Positions 25,605 through 34,465 of a stretch of DNA of 64,000 nucleotides are shown here, in pieces. Positions within the stretch are counted from its first letter, which is position 1. Each line of letters starts with the position of its first letter. The translations under genes and the position numbers were made by a program. The notes beneath the pieces are model-generated. The model saw only the letters and a program-made list of their open reading frames with translations. It was not told the DNA's origin and did no database searches. Source of the stretch: Candidatus Nanoarchaeia archaeon (GTDB lineage Archaea > Nanobdellota > Nanobdellia > Woesearchaeales > SKIA01). Where the stretch lies: the NCBI GenBank assembly GCA_028279685.1, contig JANQNG010000031.1, positions 184,660 through 248,659 on the forward strand, read 5' to 3'.

Positions 25605-27789
25605 GATCATCACCTACTCTTGAAACAAATCTTATAGTCTCTGATTCTCCGACTTGGAATCTATAGTTTGCTTCAGCCATGAACGTGTGGGCAGAAATTC
25701 CTCCTGGTCCGAGGAACTGTGAAACAATTTCTTTGTATTGGAATTCTGATAGATCGAACTGTTCGAAGTACCTTCCCTCTCCTGCGTCAATAAGGCCTAT
25801 CTCCTCTTCAAAGAACATATCGAAGCGCGCTGTAAAATAGTCTCCTCTTATGTTAATATTGTCAAGGATATATGTCCAATGAGAAGGAATGTCTTCTGCT
25901 TGTGCTCCTTCCCTGACTTCTACTGAGTCTCCCTTATTATATTCAAAAAGACTTTTGAAGCGGAGCTGATCAGGAATGTAGAGTCTGACGAAATCAACAT
26001 GTTCAATATATCCTTTTCCTCGCCAATCATTCTCTAAACTAACACCGAAGTCAGGAAGAATAGGCCTTGTTGCACTCAAAGGATATGGCTGTGGTTTTGT
26101 CTTAATGCCGATACGTACCGGTCCTTTTGTATAAATTGCAGAGGGTTCACGAGGAATATCAAATTGATCATTCAGATCCTCTCCTGCTTTTGTTCTCTGA
26201 TTTTTCTGCTGTTTGTCAATAAATACATAAGTGAGATAAGCCCATGTCTTAAATGGGAATGATGCATTAATGTAAACAACAGATCTAACTCCTTTTGTGA
26301 GATCTAATGGATTTTGCGTCTCTTGAAAGTATGCTACCATAACTTCTTTAATACCTTCTTTATCTATTTCGCAAAGTACGTCGTACTCTTCATCATCACC
26401 AAGCAATACACTATCTGGAGAGATAGTGCCTTGAACGACATAACGATGGCCTCTCTGTGCATCAATCTCCATGGTGCAACTCAAATCTACTTCGTATTCG
26501 TTAGTGCTTTCTAGCGTCGAGGCAGCAATAACTGCGTAGACTTGCACATCTTCTCCTCTAACATAACCTCCACTATCATACGGTGCAATAAAATTTTGAT
26601 AAGCAGGTTCAATATCTTTTATGTGTACTCCGAGCGGTCTCTGTGTGTTCCTGTCTATATTGCTCTGATAATTCGGCAGTGTAGCATTATACAATTCTTC
26701 TATTGCTCTTGTAGGGCCTCCGATGATAGCGTTTTTTTGTTCCTCAAATTTTTTCCCAACATCATCAAGCCATTTTTGCCAAGGAGTTCTGGTATCAACA
26801 TCTCCCGCATCTTCGTCAAGAGGAAGTTGTTCGCCAAGTGAAGAAAGCACACCAATCATCGTCATCACGATAATGAATAACATCCAAAGCAAAGTAATCG
26901 TTCTGTAAACGGAAGGCGTTTCAGGATGAAATGCAATAAGTATTGGCAGTACAGGAAATAGAATCATAAGCAACACGAAGAGATCTTTGAGCGTGGTTTG
27001 TCCCATAATAGGAGGAATGACCATGTTGATATCCATGAAGAGCAAGTTCACAATCTCAGGAAGCATCACATAAAATGCTGCAATGCCAAAATAAATAATC
27101 AGATTACGTATTCCTCCTAATGGCTTATTGTTCCAATTCGGAAACACATCGAAGACTATCCACATCAAAATGGCTAGCATTGTATAGACGGAAAAAAGCA
27201 ACACTTGATTGCTGAAATTGATAAGCCTGCTATCCGCTGCCGAACCAATGACAAACATAATATGGATGAACAACGTCACCCAGAACATCGTGATGAGCGT
27301 TCCTTTGTCTGCTATGTATCTCATGCGCTTCTCTCGCGCATCCTTCTTTTTTTCAGCAGTTTTCCACTCAGCATAAGTCATATTTTTAGGGTCTTTTCCC
27401 TTTACAAGATTTGCAATTCCTCTCGCACCTGCAGCAGCACCGACCATCAAACCTTTTCCCGCTAACTTTCCTCCATTCAAAATTCCTTTTCCAGCATGCT
27501 TCATTGCTTTCCCAGGCAAAGCAGCTATGTCTGCATTCATCACGGTATCTTTTGCATTAACAACTCCGTTTCTGACATCTTCTTTTACATTACCAACTGT
27601 GTTAACTACTCTGTCAGCATGATCAACTACTTTGTCTCCTTTCTCTGCAGCATTTGCTCGCACAGTATTGAAGAAACCTTGGCTTTTCCAATTATTGAAA
27701 GAATGTGTTCCTGTATGAGATTGGTCTGCTTTCCACTTTTCGAGACCTTCTCGTGCTCGTTCCCGTAATGATTTCCGACCAGAAGCCAT
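25591..27789 (-). CDS. polytopic membrane protein with large external beta domain
   Basis: 732 aa. The ATG at 27789 follows GAGGTTG; a TTG at 27795 is an alternative. Residues 1-160 are soluble, basic and Gly/Ala-rich (for example AGKGLMVGAAAGARGIANLV), predicted cytoplasmic. About five transmembrane helices lie between 160 and 320 (LITMFWVTLFIHIMFVIGSA, LFVLLMILFPVLPILIAF, LLWMLFIIVMTMIGVLSSLG). The remaining 410 residues are external beta-rich sequence. Its genomic place between a signal-anchored protein and three lipoproteins suggests it is the membrane core of an envelope complex. No known transporter or secretion motif was recognised. Confidence 0.65.
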   Translation of the reverse strand: MASGRKSLRERAREGLEKWKADQSHTGTHSFNNWKSQGFFNTVRANAAEKGDKVVDHADRVVNTVGNVKEDVRNGVVNAKDTVMNADIAALPGKAMKHAGKGILNGGKLAGKGLMVGAAAGARGIANLVKGKDPKNMTYAEWKTAEKKKDAREKRMRYIADKGTLITMFWVTLFIHIMFVIGSAADSRLINFSNQVLLFSVYTMLAILMWIVFDVFPNWNNKPLGGIRNLIIYFGIAAFYVMLPEIVNLLFMDINMVIPPIMGQTTLKDLFVLLMILFPVLPILIAFHPETPSVYRTITLLWMLFIIVMTMIGVLSSLGEQLPLDEDAGDVDTRTPWQKWLDDVGKKFEEQKNAIIGGPTRAIEELYNATLPNYQSNIDRNTQRPLGVHIKDIEPAYQNFIAPYDSGGYVRGEDVQVYAVIAASTLESTNEYEVDLSCTMEIDAQRGHRYVVQGTISPDSVLLGDDEEYDVLCEIDKEGIKEVMVAYFQETQNPLDLTKGVRSVVYINASFPFKTWAYLTYVFIDKQQKNQRTKAGEDLNDQFDIPREPSAIYTKGPVRIGIKTKPQPYPLSATRPILPDFGVSLENDWRGKGYIEHVDFVRLYIPDQLRFKSLFEYNKGDSVEVREGAQAEDIPSHWTYILDNINIRGDYFTARFDMFFEEEIGLIDAGEGRYFEQFDLSEFQYKEIVSQFLGPGGISAHTFMAEANYRFQVGESETIRFVSRVGDDHGLI

Positions 27790-27811
27790 CCTCAACCTCT
27801 TTTACTCATGT

Positions 27812-28996
27812 CTATCCGATGATAATCTGCAACGTTGCAATATCCAATCCTGCAACCTGTGGTTGTATCTTCAATGAGTTCGTTCCTGATTTGACAACAC
27901 CGTTGATTCTCCAGGTATGACTCCCTTCTTTTGTGTTGAACGTTGTGGAATGACCATTAAGTGTTATCGTTCCTCTCTTCCAGTCAAGATCATCAACAAA
28001 AGTCATTACAAGGAAAAGGTCTCTTTGATCAAACGCGAGTTGCTCAAGCACATTCGGGAGCATAGTAAAATAGTATACAGGAGGAATAGGTTCGTTGAGC
28101 TTTGAAGTAATTTGAAGTTGCTCTACTTTGTAAGATCCTTTTTCAGAGAGGAATCCGACGGTATTATCCCCTTCCCTAACAGAGCTTTTGTCAACTTCTA
28201 TAGTATTTAGCCCTCCACAATCAGGAAGGCCTGTGTAAATTTCTTTGCCGTTAATATCAACATGTATTCTCGATACCTCTTCTTCTATACAGTCAGGCAG
28301 AAATCTGACCACAATTCTTTCCAGATTCTCATATTCAGGTTCAGAAAGCACAAAATTCTGTTGAGCAAAATCATTGCTCCTGTCTGTTACATCAGCACTG
28401 ACAAGAACATGTTCAAGCAGATATTTATTCGTTGACCAAAACTCTCCTCCAACTCCACTTACTTCAAAGTCAAGTCTGTTCTCATGCTCAAGATATTCTG
28501 AGGGAAGTACAATAGGATCAGGACTTCCAGTGAACATTCCTTCAGTAATTAACTGATCATTGAAGAATATTGATAATCTTCCTTTTCCTTCTTTAACAAC
28601 AAAGCTAAGGAGCACATGTTCAGTATTGTCAGGAATTGCGCCAAAGGTAAGTGTTTTCGATTCTTCAGAGAATGCGTTATTGTAAATATAAATAGAAGGA
28701 GATTCCTTCAACGCTACAGCATCAGTTCTTGTAGCAATCGTAAACACAGGCACAGAGTGTGTGATTTCATCAGTCTCGAGATAATCAAGCCGTCCAATCT
28801 TCTCTTCGAATATTACTGACCCTGAAACAGAATGCCCTACACCAGGACCTGTACTAACATCCTCTCCGAGAAGCCTTACTCGTTCTTCAGGAGGAAGCCA
28901 AAGCATATAGAAAAGTATTAGAAAAGCCAAGACTATAAGCAATATCGCTGTTCCTGATTGTGCTTTTCTGCTTATTCTTGGTTTATAAACTATCAT
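27812..28996 (-). CDS. signal-anchored external beta-domain protein
   Basis: 394 aa from the ATG at 28996 (MIVYKPRISRKAQSG). The open frame extends 405 nt further upstream, but that part overlaps the Pelota gene, and CATTTATATATCC sits about 27 nt before 28996, giving a leaderless start. One hydrophobic helix at about 16-35 (AILLIVLAFLILFYML) follows a Lys/Arg-rich start with a Q-S-G-T-A sequence reminiscent of archaeal class III pilin signals. The body (about 60-394) is beta-rich with IFFNDQLITEGMFTGSPDPI and IHVDINGKEIYTGLPDCGG, a carbohydrate-binding-module-like repeat. First gene of the five-gene envelope cluster. Confidence 0.65.
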   Translation of the reverse strand: MIVYKPRISRKAQSGTAILLIVLAFLILFYMLWLPPEERVRLLGEDVSTGPGVGHSVSGSVIFEEKIGRLDYLETDEITHSVPVFTIATRTDAVALKESPSIYIYNNAFSEESKTLTFGAIPDNTEHVLLSFVVKEGKGRLSIFFNDQLITEGMFTGSPDPIVLPSEYLEHENRLDFEVSGVGGEFWSTNKYLLEHVLVSADVTDRSNDFAQQNFVLSEPEYENLERIVVRFLPDCIEEEVSRIHVDINGKEIYTGLPDCGGLNTIEVDKSSVREGDNTVGFLSEKGSYKVEQLQITSKLNEPIPPVYYFTMLPNVLEQLAFDQRDLFLVMTFVDDLDWKRGTITLNGHSTTFNTKEGSHTWRINGVVKSGTNSLKIQPQVAGLDIATLQIIIG

Positions 28997-29081
28997 AATG
29001 CAAACCATGCATTCTTGGATATATAAATGTTTTGGAAGGCCTATGCTAACACATATAAATGAGACTTTGCACTGGATTCCT

Positions 29082-30119
29082 ATGAAATTACTCTTTAAAG
29101 ACTTCAGGAAAGGAGAAGTTCGATTGAAGATAGAGAATAAAGAGGATTTATGGTATCTAAGCCAAGTTATCGAATCCTCTGATTTTGTTAGTGGTAAAAC
29201 TGAAAGGAAGCTTAAGATAGGTGAAGAACCTAATATCAAAGTGGTCAGAAAATGGGTTTCTATGGAAATCAGAGTTGAGAAAGTAGAATTCTCTAAGACA
29301 ACAGGCATGCTCAGGGTGCTCGGAACGATAATACATGGTCCTGAAGACGTACCAAGAGGAGCACACCACAGCTTCAATCTTGAGGAAGGTTCTGAAATCA
29401 CATTAAAAAAAGAAGAATTTCTCGGATATCATATTGAAAAACTGAAGCAAGCACAAGAAAGTGACACTTCGCGAATTCTTGTTGTCATTTTTGACAGAGA
29501 AGATGCCTTATTTTATCTTTTACGCAATCAAGGTCACGAGTTGCTACTCAGCATATCCGGAAGTGTTGCAAAAAAAGATCAAGAAGGGCAAGCATCAGGA
29601 AATTTTTACAAAGAAATCGCGAAAAAAATACTTGATTACAAAGAAAGACTGCAAACAACACAAATTATTGCTGCCAGTCCTGGTTTTTGGAAAGAATATT
29701 TAGTTAAAGAACTTGATGATGAACTGCAAAAGAAAGTAACCTTTGCTGCATGCTCTGGTGTTGATGAAAAAGCAATTGAAGAAGTAGTAAAAAGACCAGA
29801 GTTAAAAGTTGTTTTGGATAAAGATAGAAATTCTCGAGAAATAACTTTCATTGATGAATTGCTCGCAGCTATTGCAAAAGATAAAGCAACGTATGGATTT
29901 AATGAAGTTTTAGAAAAAATAAATGAAGGGAATGTTAAAACATTGTTCGTTTCTGATAATTATTTACAGAAATGTCGTGAAGAAAATTCCTACACTAATT
30001 TAGAAGCATTAATGAAGAATGCAGAAAAAGTCAACGGAACAGTTCACATTCTCTCCAACGAAGACGCGATGAAAAAATTAGATGGATTAAGCGGCATCGG
30101 ATTAGTGTTGAGATGGTAA
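29082..30119 (+). CDS. pelA: mRNA surveillance protein Pelota (archaeal Dom34)
   Basis: 345 aa, the usual length for archaeal Pelota. It resembles release factor aRF1 without the GGQ loop and, with the GTPase aEF1A/ABCE1, splits ribosomes stalled on damaged mRNA. The N-terminal Sm-like domain has KLLFKDFRKGEVRLKIENKE and EDLWYLSQVI, the central domain TSRILVVIFDREDALFYLL, and the C-terminal domain FIDELLAAIAKDKATYG and VKTLFVSDNYL, then SGIGLVLRW at the end. The ATG at 29082 is chosen because ACATATAAATG lies about 26 nt upstream; an earlier ATG (28998) would place the TATA box inside the gene. Confidence 0.95.
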   Translation: MKLLFKDFRKGEVRLKIENKEDLWYLSQVIESSDFVSGKTERKLKIGEEPNIKVVRKWVSMEIRVEKVEFSKTTGMLRVLGTIIHGPEDVPRGAHHSFNLEEGSEITLKKEEFLGYHIEKLKQAQESDTSRILVVIFDREDALFYLLRNQGHELLLSISGSVAKKDQEGQASGNFYKEIAKKILDYKERLQTTQIIAASPGFWKEYLVKELDDELQKKVTFAACSGVDEKAIEEVVKRPELKVVLDKDRNSREITFIDELLAAIAKDKATYGFNEVLEKINEGNVKTLFVSDNYLQKCREENSYTNLEALMKNAEKVNGTVHILSNEDAMKKLDGLSGIGLVLRW

Positions 30120-30127
30120 ATTAATAT

Positions 30128-30760
30128 TTAATTCCCACACTGACAAGGATTTTTTTCTTTTTCCAAACCCGGAAATATTGGTTCTTCAATAAATCCATCA
30201 CCTACAAAATCAAAGAATCTTTTATGATCAAAATCTTCAAATTGATCGTAAGTGTAAACTCGTACTTTGGATCTTTCATTAAACTTCTTTAGATCATACG
30301 AAACAAAATCTTTCTCTGAAGGACTCGTTAAAAGTATCGCTCTAAATCCTGCATGATGTCTTTCTGCAAGATAATTCGAAAATTCAATTTGTTGAGAGAA
30401 ATCTAAAGAACTCTCCCTATCAGGATACTGATGTATAAATCCTCCGTATAAAACCAAATCAGGGAGACGGTTATGAGAATTACCTTGAAGTATAAAATCT
30501 TTCATAAGATCAAAGTTATGAAATACTATCTGCTCAATATCTCTTCCAGATTCTGATTCAAAACGCTTCAATGTTTTCATTATAGTGCCTTCGCTCTTCT
30601 CTTTCCATCTTTCTACATCAAGATCATCTGTCCAATTAGGAGATGTTTTGTACGGATTTGTAGGATCATTATTAATTTCTTCGCTAGAAACACATTCCAC
30701 CATATATCTTGGAAATCCATGAAGGAAAACCTTTATTCCTCTCTCATCTTTTTCATTCAT
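30128..30760 (-). CDS. hypothetical soluble protein
   Basis: 210 aa, preceded by GAGGTATC. No signal peptide or membrane helix. The mixed alpha/beta pattern (VFLHGFPRYMVECVS, IEQIVFHNFDLMKDFIL, DLVLYGGFIHQYPD, AGFRAILLTSPSEKDFVSYD) suggests a Rossmann-like or flavodoxin-like fold in which each beta strand ends in a loop. It ends with CQCGN. No catalytic motif was recognised. Convergent with Pelota, 8 nt apart. Confidence 0.5.
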   Translation of the reverse strand: MNEKDERGIKVFLHGFPRYMVECVSSEEINNDPTNPYKTSPNWTDDLDVERWKEKSEGTIMKTLKRFESESGRDIEQIVFHNFDLMKDFILQGNSHNRLPDLVLYGGFIHQYPDRESSLDFSQQIEFSNYLAERHHAGFRAILLTSPSEKDFVSYDLKKFNERSKVRVYTYDQFEDFDHKRFFDFVGDGFIEEPIFPGLEKEKNPCQCGN

Positions 30761-30825
30761 TTTGATACCTCTTGCTTAAGCGTAATCCCTTCCCTTGAAA
30801 GAAGGTAATCTTGCCATTGTGTGAA

Positions 30826-31026
30826 TCATCCCAACAATATAATGAGTGAATCTTCTTCTACTTTCATAGGTTCATTCTCAACATATTTTGAAAACAGTGA
30901 AGGTAACGAAGGTTTTTTAGGCCTATGATACAAATCACGCATCGCCCAAAGCACACCATCTCCAACTATATAAACAGTTTCTATTATTCTTCTTAAAATA
31001 TTGTTTGCCATAGGGTGGAAATTCAT
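30826..31026 (-). CDS. small hypothetical protein
   Basis: 66 aa (MNFHPMANNILRRIIETVYI). A TATATAAAA box lies about 50 nt upstream on the reverse strand. It is in the same direction as the 210-aa gene but 66 nt before it. The basic start and one amphipathic helix give no family clue. It could be an untranslated stretch, since it is short; the absence of competing frames and the promoter are the support. Confidence 0.35.
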   Translation of the reverse strand: MNFHPMANNILRRIIETVYIVGDGVLWAMRDLYHRPKKPSLPSLFSKYVENEPMKVEEDSLIILLG

Positions 31027-31106
31027 GTTTAGTACTTAAATCTTCCTTTATATTACTAAAAATTTTATATATGATCGATTCCTAAATATACAAAAGAGGG
31101 AATTAT

Positions 31107-31877
31107 ATGGACAAGGTATTGGCCGAGTGGATTATGCAGAAGTCTAATGAAGGATATTCTTTAGAGGCAATCAAACAATCACTTGTTAATGCCGGCCATG
31201 ATCCTCAACAAATTGATGCCCTTATCTTTGAAATGAAGGAATTCATGGATCTCGGCAAAAAGCCTTTTTTTCTTTTGAGCGGCAAATGGATCATCATAGC
31301 AGTCATTATCTTCATCATCGTCGGAGGAGGTTTCTTCATGCTCTTTTTGAGGAATCCTACCGTAGCAATCGATGCATTCACACCATCAACAGTCTTTTAC
31401 AATAAAACAAAGATTGTCTCTGTTGATGAAGAAGCCTTCTCATCACTCGGCTCGAATATTATACTTGGTAAGCGATTCCAAGAAAAGAACCGATTTGAAT
31501 ACTGGTTTGGTATGAATGGTCCGGAAGAAAATCCTCTTGGAGAAGAAGCTGATTTTCTAAAACTCTCTATTACTGAATACGATAATAAAAGTATGAGCGA
31601 ACAAGCATTTGATGATATGCATCTTTTCATCACCCAATTACCTTCTTCACCGAATGTTGCAGAAGCACATTCCTCTGTCGAAGAACACAAAGCATTCTAT
31701 GAGAACGTTTTGCTCGGAAGTCCTGAAAACAGAACACTCAGTCCTGGCATACTCTACTCTGCTGTACAAGGAAATCATCATCTGATACTGAGCATACGAT
31801 TTGCATCAAACATTACACAACCAGATCCTGCAACAATAATAGCAACAACAGAACAAATTGCATCAACATTTCCATAA
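31107..31877 (+). CDS. single-pass membrane protein with N-terminal UBA-like helical domain
   Basis: 256 aa. Residues about 1-45 (WIMQKSNEGYSLEAIKQSL, then VNAGHDPQQIDALIFEM) form the three-helix motif that also occurs at the C-terminus of the 1448-aa protein (three copies) and of the 967-aa toroid protein. A transmembrane helix at about 57-79 (WIIIAVIIFIIVGGGFFML) follows. About 170 external residues have no recognised domain. The positive residues and lack of cleavage site put the UBA-like motif inside the cell. GAGGGAA precedes the ATG. It stands alone, convergent with the LamG gene. Confidence 0.6.
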   Translation: MDKVLAEWIMQKSNEGYSLEAIKQSLVNAGHDPQQIDALIFEMKEFMDLGKKPFFLLSGKWIIIAVIIFIIVGGGFFMLFLRNPTVAIDAFTPSTVFYNKTKIVSVDEEAFSSLGSNIILGKRFQEKNRFEYWFGMNGPEENPLGEEADFLKLSITEYDNKSMSEQAFDDMHLFITQLPSSPNVAEAHSSVEEHKAFYENVLLGSPENRTLSPGILYSAVQGNHHLILSIRFASNITQPDPATIIATTEQIASTFP

Positions 31878-31880
31878 GGA

Positions 31881-32945
31881 CTATGGTATTGGAGGAGAAT
31901 ATTGTGCTAAAGCCTGTATTTCGTAAGGTGTTAATGCACGATCCCAAAGCGCAACTTCATCAATTTTTCCCTGGAAATCGTTACTTGCTCCTTTTCTCCT
32001 TCCAAGCCAGAGAAATCTGAATTCATCAGTGCAATTCCAGCCAGGTTCATAATTATCATTTGAATCTTGATATACACCATCAAGAAACAAATCAACTTTC
32101 ATAATTGAATAATTCATAACCATCGCGAGATGATGCCATTCTCCTACACTCACGACCTTGGTCGAATCTACTAACACAATTTTCGTTTCGTCAGCAATAG
32201 GACAATCTTTTGCTTTTGATCCTATTCTGACAAATCCATCTGCTTTCAGAATAGCATAATCTCTAAGTTTCGTTGTTACTTCAGTATCTCTTCCTTCAAC
32301 ATTATTACTTGAAATAACAGAAAATATTCTGTTATCATTTGCGACATCAGGATAAAACCATAATGAAAGACTAAGAATATTCTCTGCAGCTAATCCTAAG
32401 TTGTTGATCTCTATGTAATCATTGTGATCTATTCCTCCATCAAGAAAACAGCCTGCGTTGAAATTACCTTGTTGAAAACAATCAGCATCTCCCATCACAA
32501 GACCATCATGGGTATTAAGTGATGTATCTTCTGCTGTTCCCGCAACCACATTATCAAAGTCCCATCTTCCTACTAGCCCATCAAGCAATGATTGAGGTGG
32601 TTCTTGAGGTCCTCCCTGTTCTCCTTGACCTCCATCTCCCTGACCAACTCCGACATGATGTACTACAACTCCTGTATTAACGAGTCTGGAATTAACATCA
32701 CCTACATTACCTGAACTGATAAAAATACAATTGCCGTCCCATGCTAATTCTGCATTCTGGTATTCATTATAGAAATTAGCAAATGTTCCTCCATCAATTT
32801 CATTTTCTAAGTAGAGCAATGCAGCTGCTCTTGAGATACTCTGCAATTGTGCTTTTGAATCTATCCCTAATGCAGCGCAATTTGCAGCAGCAAATGCACT
32901 AAGCAGAACCATAAACATTGTCATTAGCATACCAATTTTTTTCAT
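31881..32945 (-). CDS. secreted LamG-domain (concanavalin-A-like) protein
   Basis: 354 aa. Start at 32945 (MKKIGMLMTMFMVLLSAFAA) because GGGGTG lies just upstream and the preceding gene stops at 32947; an open frame extends to 32996 inside that gene. Signal peptide about 1-21. After a helical region and a Gly/Gln linker, residues about 125-345 are a LamG/Laminin_G_3 jelly roll: LVGRWDFDNV, ILSLSLWFYPD, VGEWHHLAMVM, DLFLDGVYQD and GKIDEVALWDRALTPYEI. Such domains bind glycans or proteins. It is coupled to the upstream pilin-like gene, with only one base between stop and ATG. Confidence 0.8.
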   Translation of the reverse strand: MKKIGMLMTMFMVLLSAFAAANCAALGIDSKAQLQSISRAAALLYLENEIDGGTFANFYNEYQNAELAWDGNCIFISSGNVGDVNSRLVNTGVVVHHVGVGQGDGGQGEQGGPQEPPQSLLDGLVGRWDFDNVVAGTAEDTSLNTHDGLVMGDADCFQQGNFNAGCFLDGGIDHNDYIEINNLGLAAENILSLSLWFYPDVANDNRIFSVISSNNVEGRDTEVTTKLRDYAILKADGFVRIGSKAKDCPIADETKIVLVDSTKVVSVGEWHHLAMVMNYSIMKVDLFLDGVYQDSNDNYEPGWNCTDEFRFLWLGRRKGASNDFQGKIDEVALWDRALTPYEIQALAQYSPPIP

Positions 32946-32946
32946 G

Positions 32947-33591
32947 TTAGCACCCCACTGCGCATAATCCAAAATTCGTGCTGCACTCACAGGCAAAACC
33001 TAAAAAACCGTCTTGTGGAGGATATAATACTTGCATTTCTGCACAAACATTAAGTCCTTGGGCATCTTGACAGAGTTCTTGCGTTGGCCAAACACTTTCT
33101 ACAGGAGATGCAATAAGATCTCCTCTGATCTGTTTCTCTACAGTAAATGGGATTGTCTTGAAAGTCATCGTGATATCTGCTCTTATTTTATTATTTGTTT
33201 TTCTTAGTGAGGAACAAGGTAAAGAAAAATCAACTGTCTTCTTCCTCTCAAGCAACAATCCTTTCCCATAAGGAGGATTATCTGTTGCCATAGGATACAT
33301 AGTATCATCAATATCGCAGTCGATATCATTCCCCTGAACAGCAAATCCTGTTATAAGAATATCATCATCACTTCTGCTCTCTACCTGAATAATAACATTA
33401 CCGACATAGGAGTTAACCAAGAAATTACTACAGCCGTATCTCACATCTAGTCCGCAACTTTCAGGTATATATCTGGCTGGATTGAGGATTCCAAAATGAG
33501 CCAATGCTCCAATAGTGACGAGAACAACAAGGATTGCCCATCCATACGTGGCAAGATACTCTATTGAAGCCTGACCTCTTTTTGAAAGCAT
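32947..33591 (-). CDS. type IV pilin-like protein with class III signal peptide
   Basis: 214 aa. The N-terminus MLSKRGQASIEYLATYGWAI fits the archaeal class III signal peptide: short basic leader, cleavage after Gly by an EppA/FlaK-type peptidase, then Q-A-S-I-E-Y and a hydrophobic helix (about 15-35). Such helices polymerise into pili. The rest is beta-rich with about eight Cys (ESCGLDVRYGCS at the start and ECSTNFGLCAVGC at the end). The transcript is probably leaderless (AATATAAG about 30 nt upstream). It is followed at once by the LamG protein, which may be carried by or displayed on the filament. Confidence 0.8.
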   Translation of the reverse strand: MLSKRGQASIEYLATYGWAILVVLVTIGALAHFGILNPARYIPESCGLDVRYGCSNFLVNSYVGNVIIQVESRSDDDILITGFAVQGNDIDCDIDDTMYPMATDNPPYGKGLLLERKKTVDFSLPCSSLRKTNNKIRADITMTFKTIPFTVEKQIRGDLIASPVESVWPTQELCQDAQGLNVCAEMQVLYPPQDGFLGFACECSTNFGLCAVGC

Positions 33592-33670
33592 AAAATATTA
33601 AGAGAACATACACACTTATATTATTATCTACATTATGATATCACTCGATAATTAAGATCTAAGATCAAAA

Positions 33671-34300
33671 TCATCTTGTTGGTGTTATAGTTCCTTCAAG
33701 ATAGAAATCGATACCCCATGGCTCGTAGATATGACAAAACATATTGCCGTCCTCATCATACTCTCCTTCAATTCTCCAATCAAAATGCAGCCAAGGTCTT
33801 ACAAACATTCCATTGATTCGTCCATTATCAACAGTAATATCTAGCCTGTTGTTGAACTTTGGACCCCATCTCACGATTTCATATGAGTTTTCCGAGAGCT
33901 GATTAATTTTCCAATCTAATTCTGATTTATGCACTCTCCCTCGGAGAGGTCCTACGCTATTATCTGCATTTTTTCTATCGGCAATAAATTCTGATTTGGT
34001 AAACATAAAAAGATCCATGTATGTATAGATAGAATTTGGTGTTGTTCTTCCATCTATGTGAGAATCAGGCCATAACCACTTACAGACTTCTACATCAATA
34101 GTGCTATTATCGTACATTTTTTGTGCGACAACCCCTGAGATGACAGAAGCAATCGCATTCTTTGTTCTTCCTAATTGATACGTATCATCAACAAGAGGAA
34201 CAACCATAGGAGTATCCATGTTCTCTGCGACAACTCCAAAGAAATATGCCGCTACAGCCAATTCCAGAAATCCTTTTGTTATGCCAGCAATTAAACCCAT
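33671..34300 (-). CDS. exported or membrane-bound hypothetical protein
   Basis: 209 aa. The N-terminus (LIAGITKGFLELAVAAYFFG) is a weak hydrophobic segment, possibly a signal anchor. The rest is rich in Trp and Asp (VCKWLWPDSH, RPWLHFDWRIEGEYDED) and is probably a beta domain. A purine-rich AGGAAG precedes the ATG. Same direction as the pilin-LamG pair but 79 nt upstream of it. No family recognised. Confidence 0.5.
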   Translation of the reverse strand: MGLIAGITKGFLELAVAAYFFGVVAENMDTPMVVPLVDDTYQLGRTKNAIASVISGVVAQKMYDNSTIDVEVCKWLWPDSHIDGRTTPNSIYTYMDLFMFTKSEFIADRKNADNSVGPLRGRVHKSELDWKINQLSENSYEIVRWGPKFNNRLDITVDNGRINGMFVRPWLHFDWRIEGEYDEDGNMFCHIYEPWGIDFYLEGTITPTR

Positions 34301-34465
34301 CGTTTCTTCCTATCGTCTTGATTAAAAGTGAATTCATTCTCCCTTTATATATATTGCTACCTTCACTACTTTTTAAAAGTGTCAAATCAGAAAGTATGTA
34401 GTTATTCTTTGTCGAAAACTATAAAAGACAACCCTTATTCTACTACTCAAAACAGGGGTTTAGCC

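Noticed and set aside
28998..29081. Upstream extension of Pelota
   Set aside because: It would place the TATA box inside the gene, and known Pelota proteins begin with the Sm-like domain found from 29082.
28997..29401. 135-residue N-terminal extension of the signal-anchored protein at 27812-28996
   Set aside because: It lies entirely opposite the Pelota gene and its promoter; the promoter and signal anchor favour 28996.
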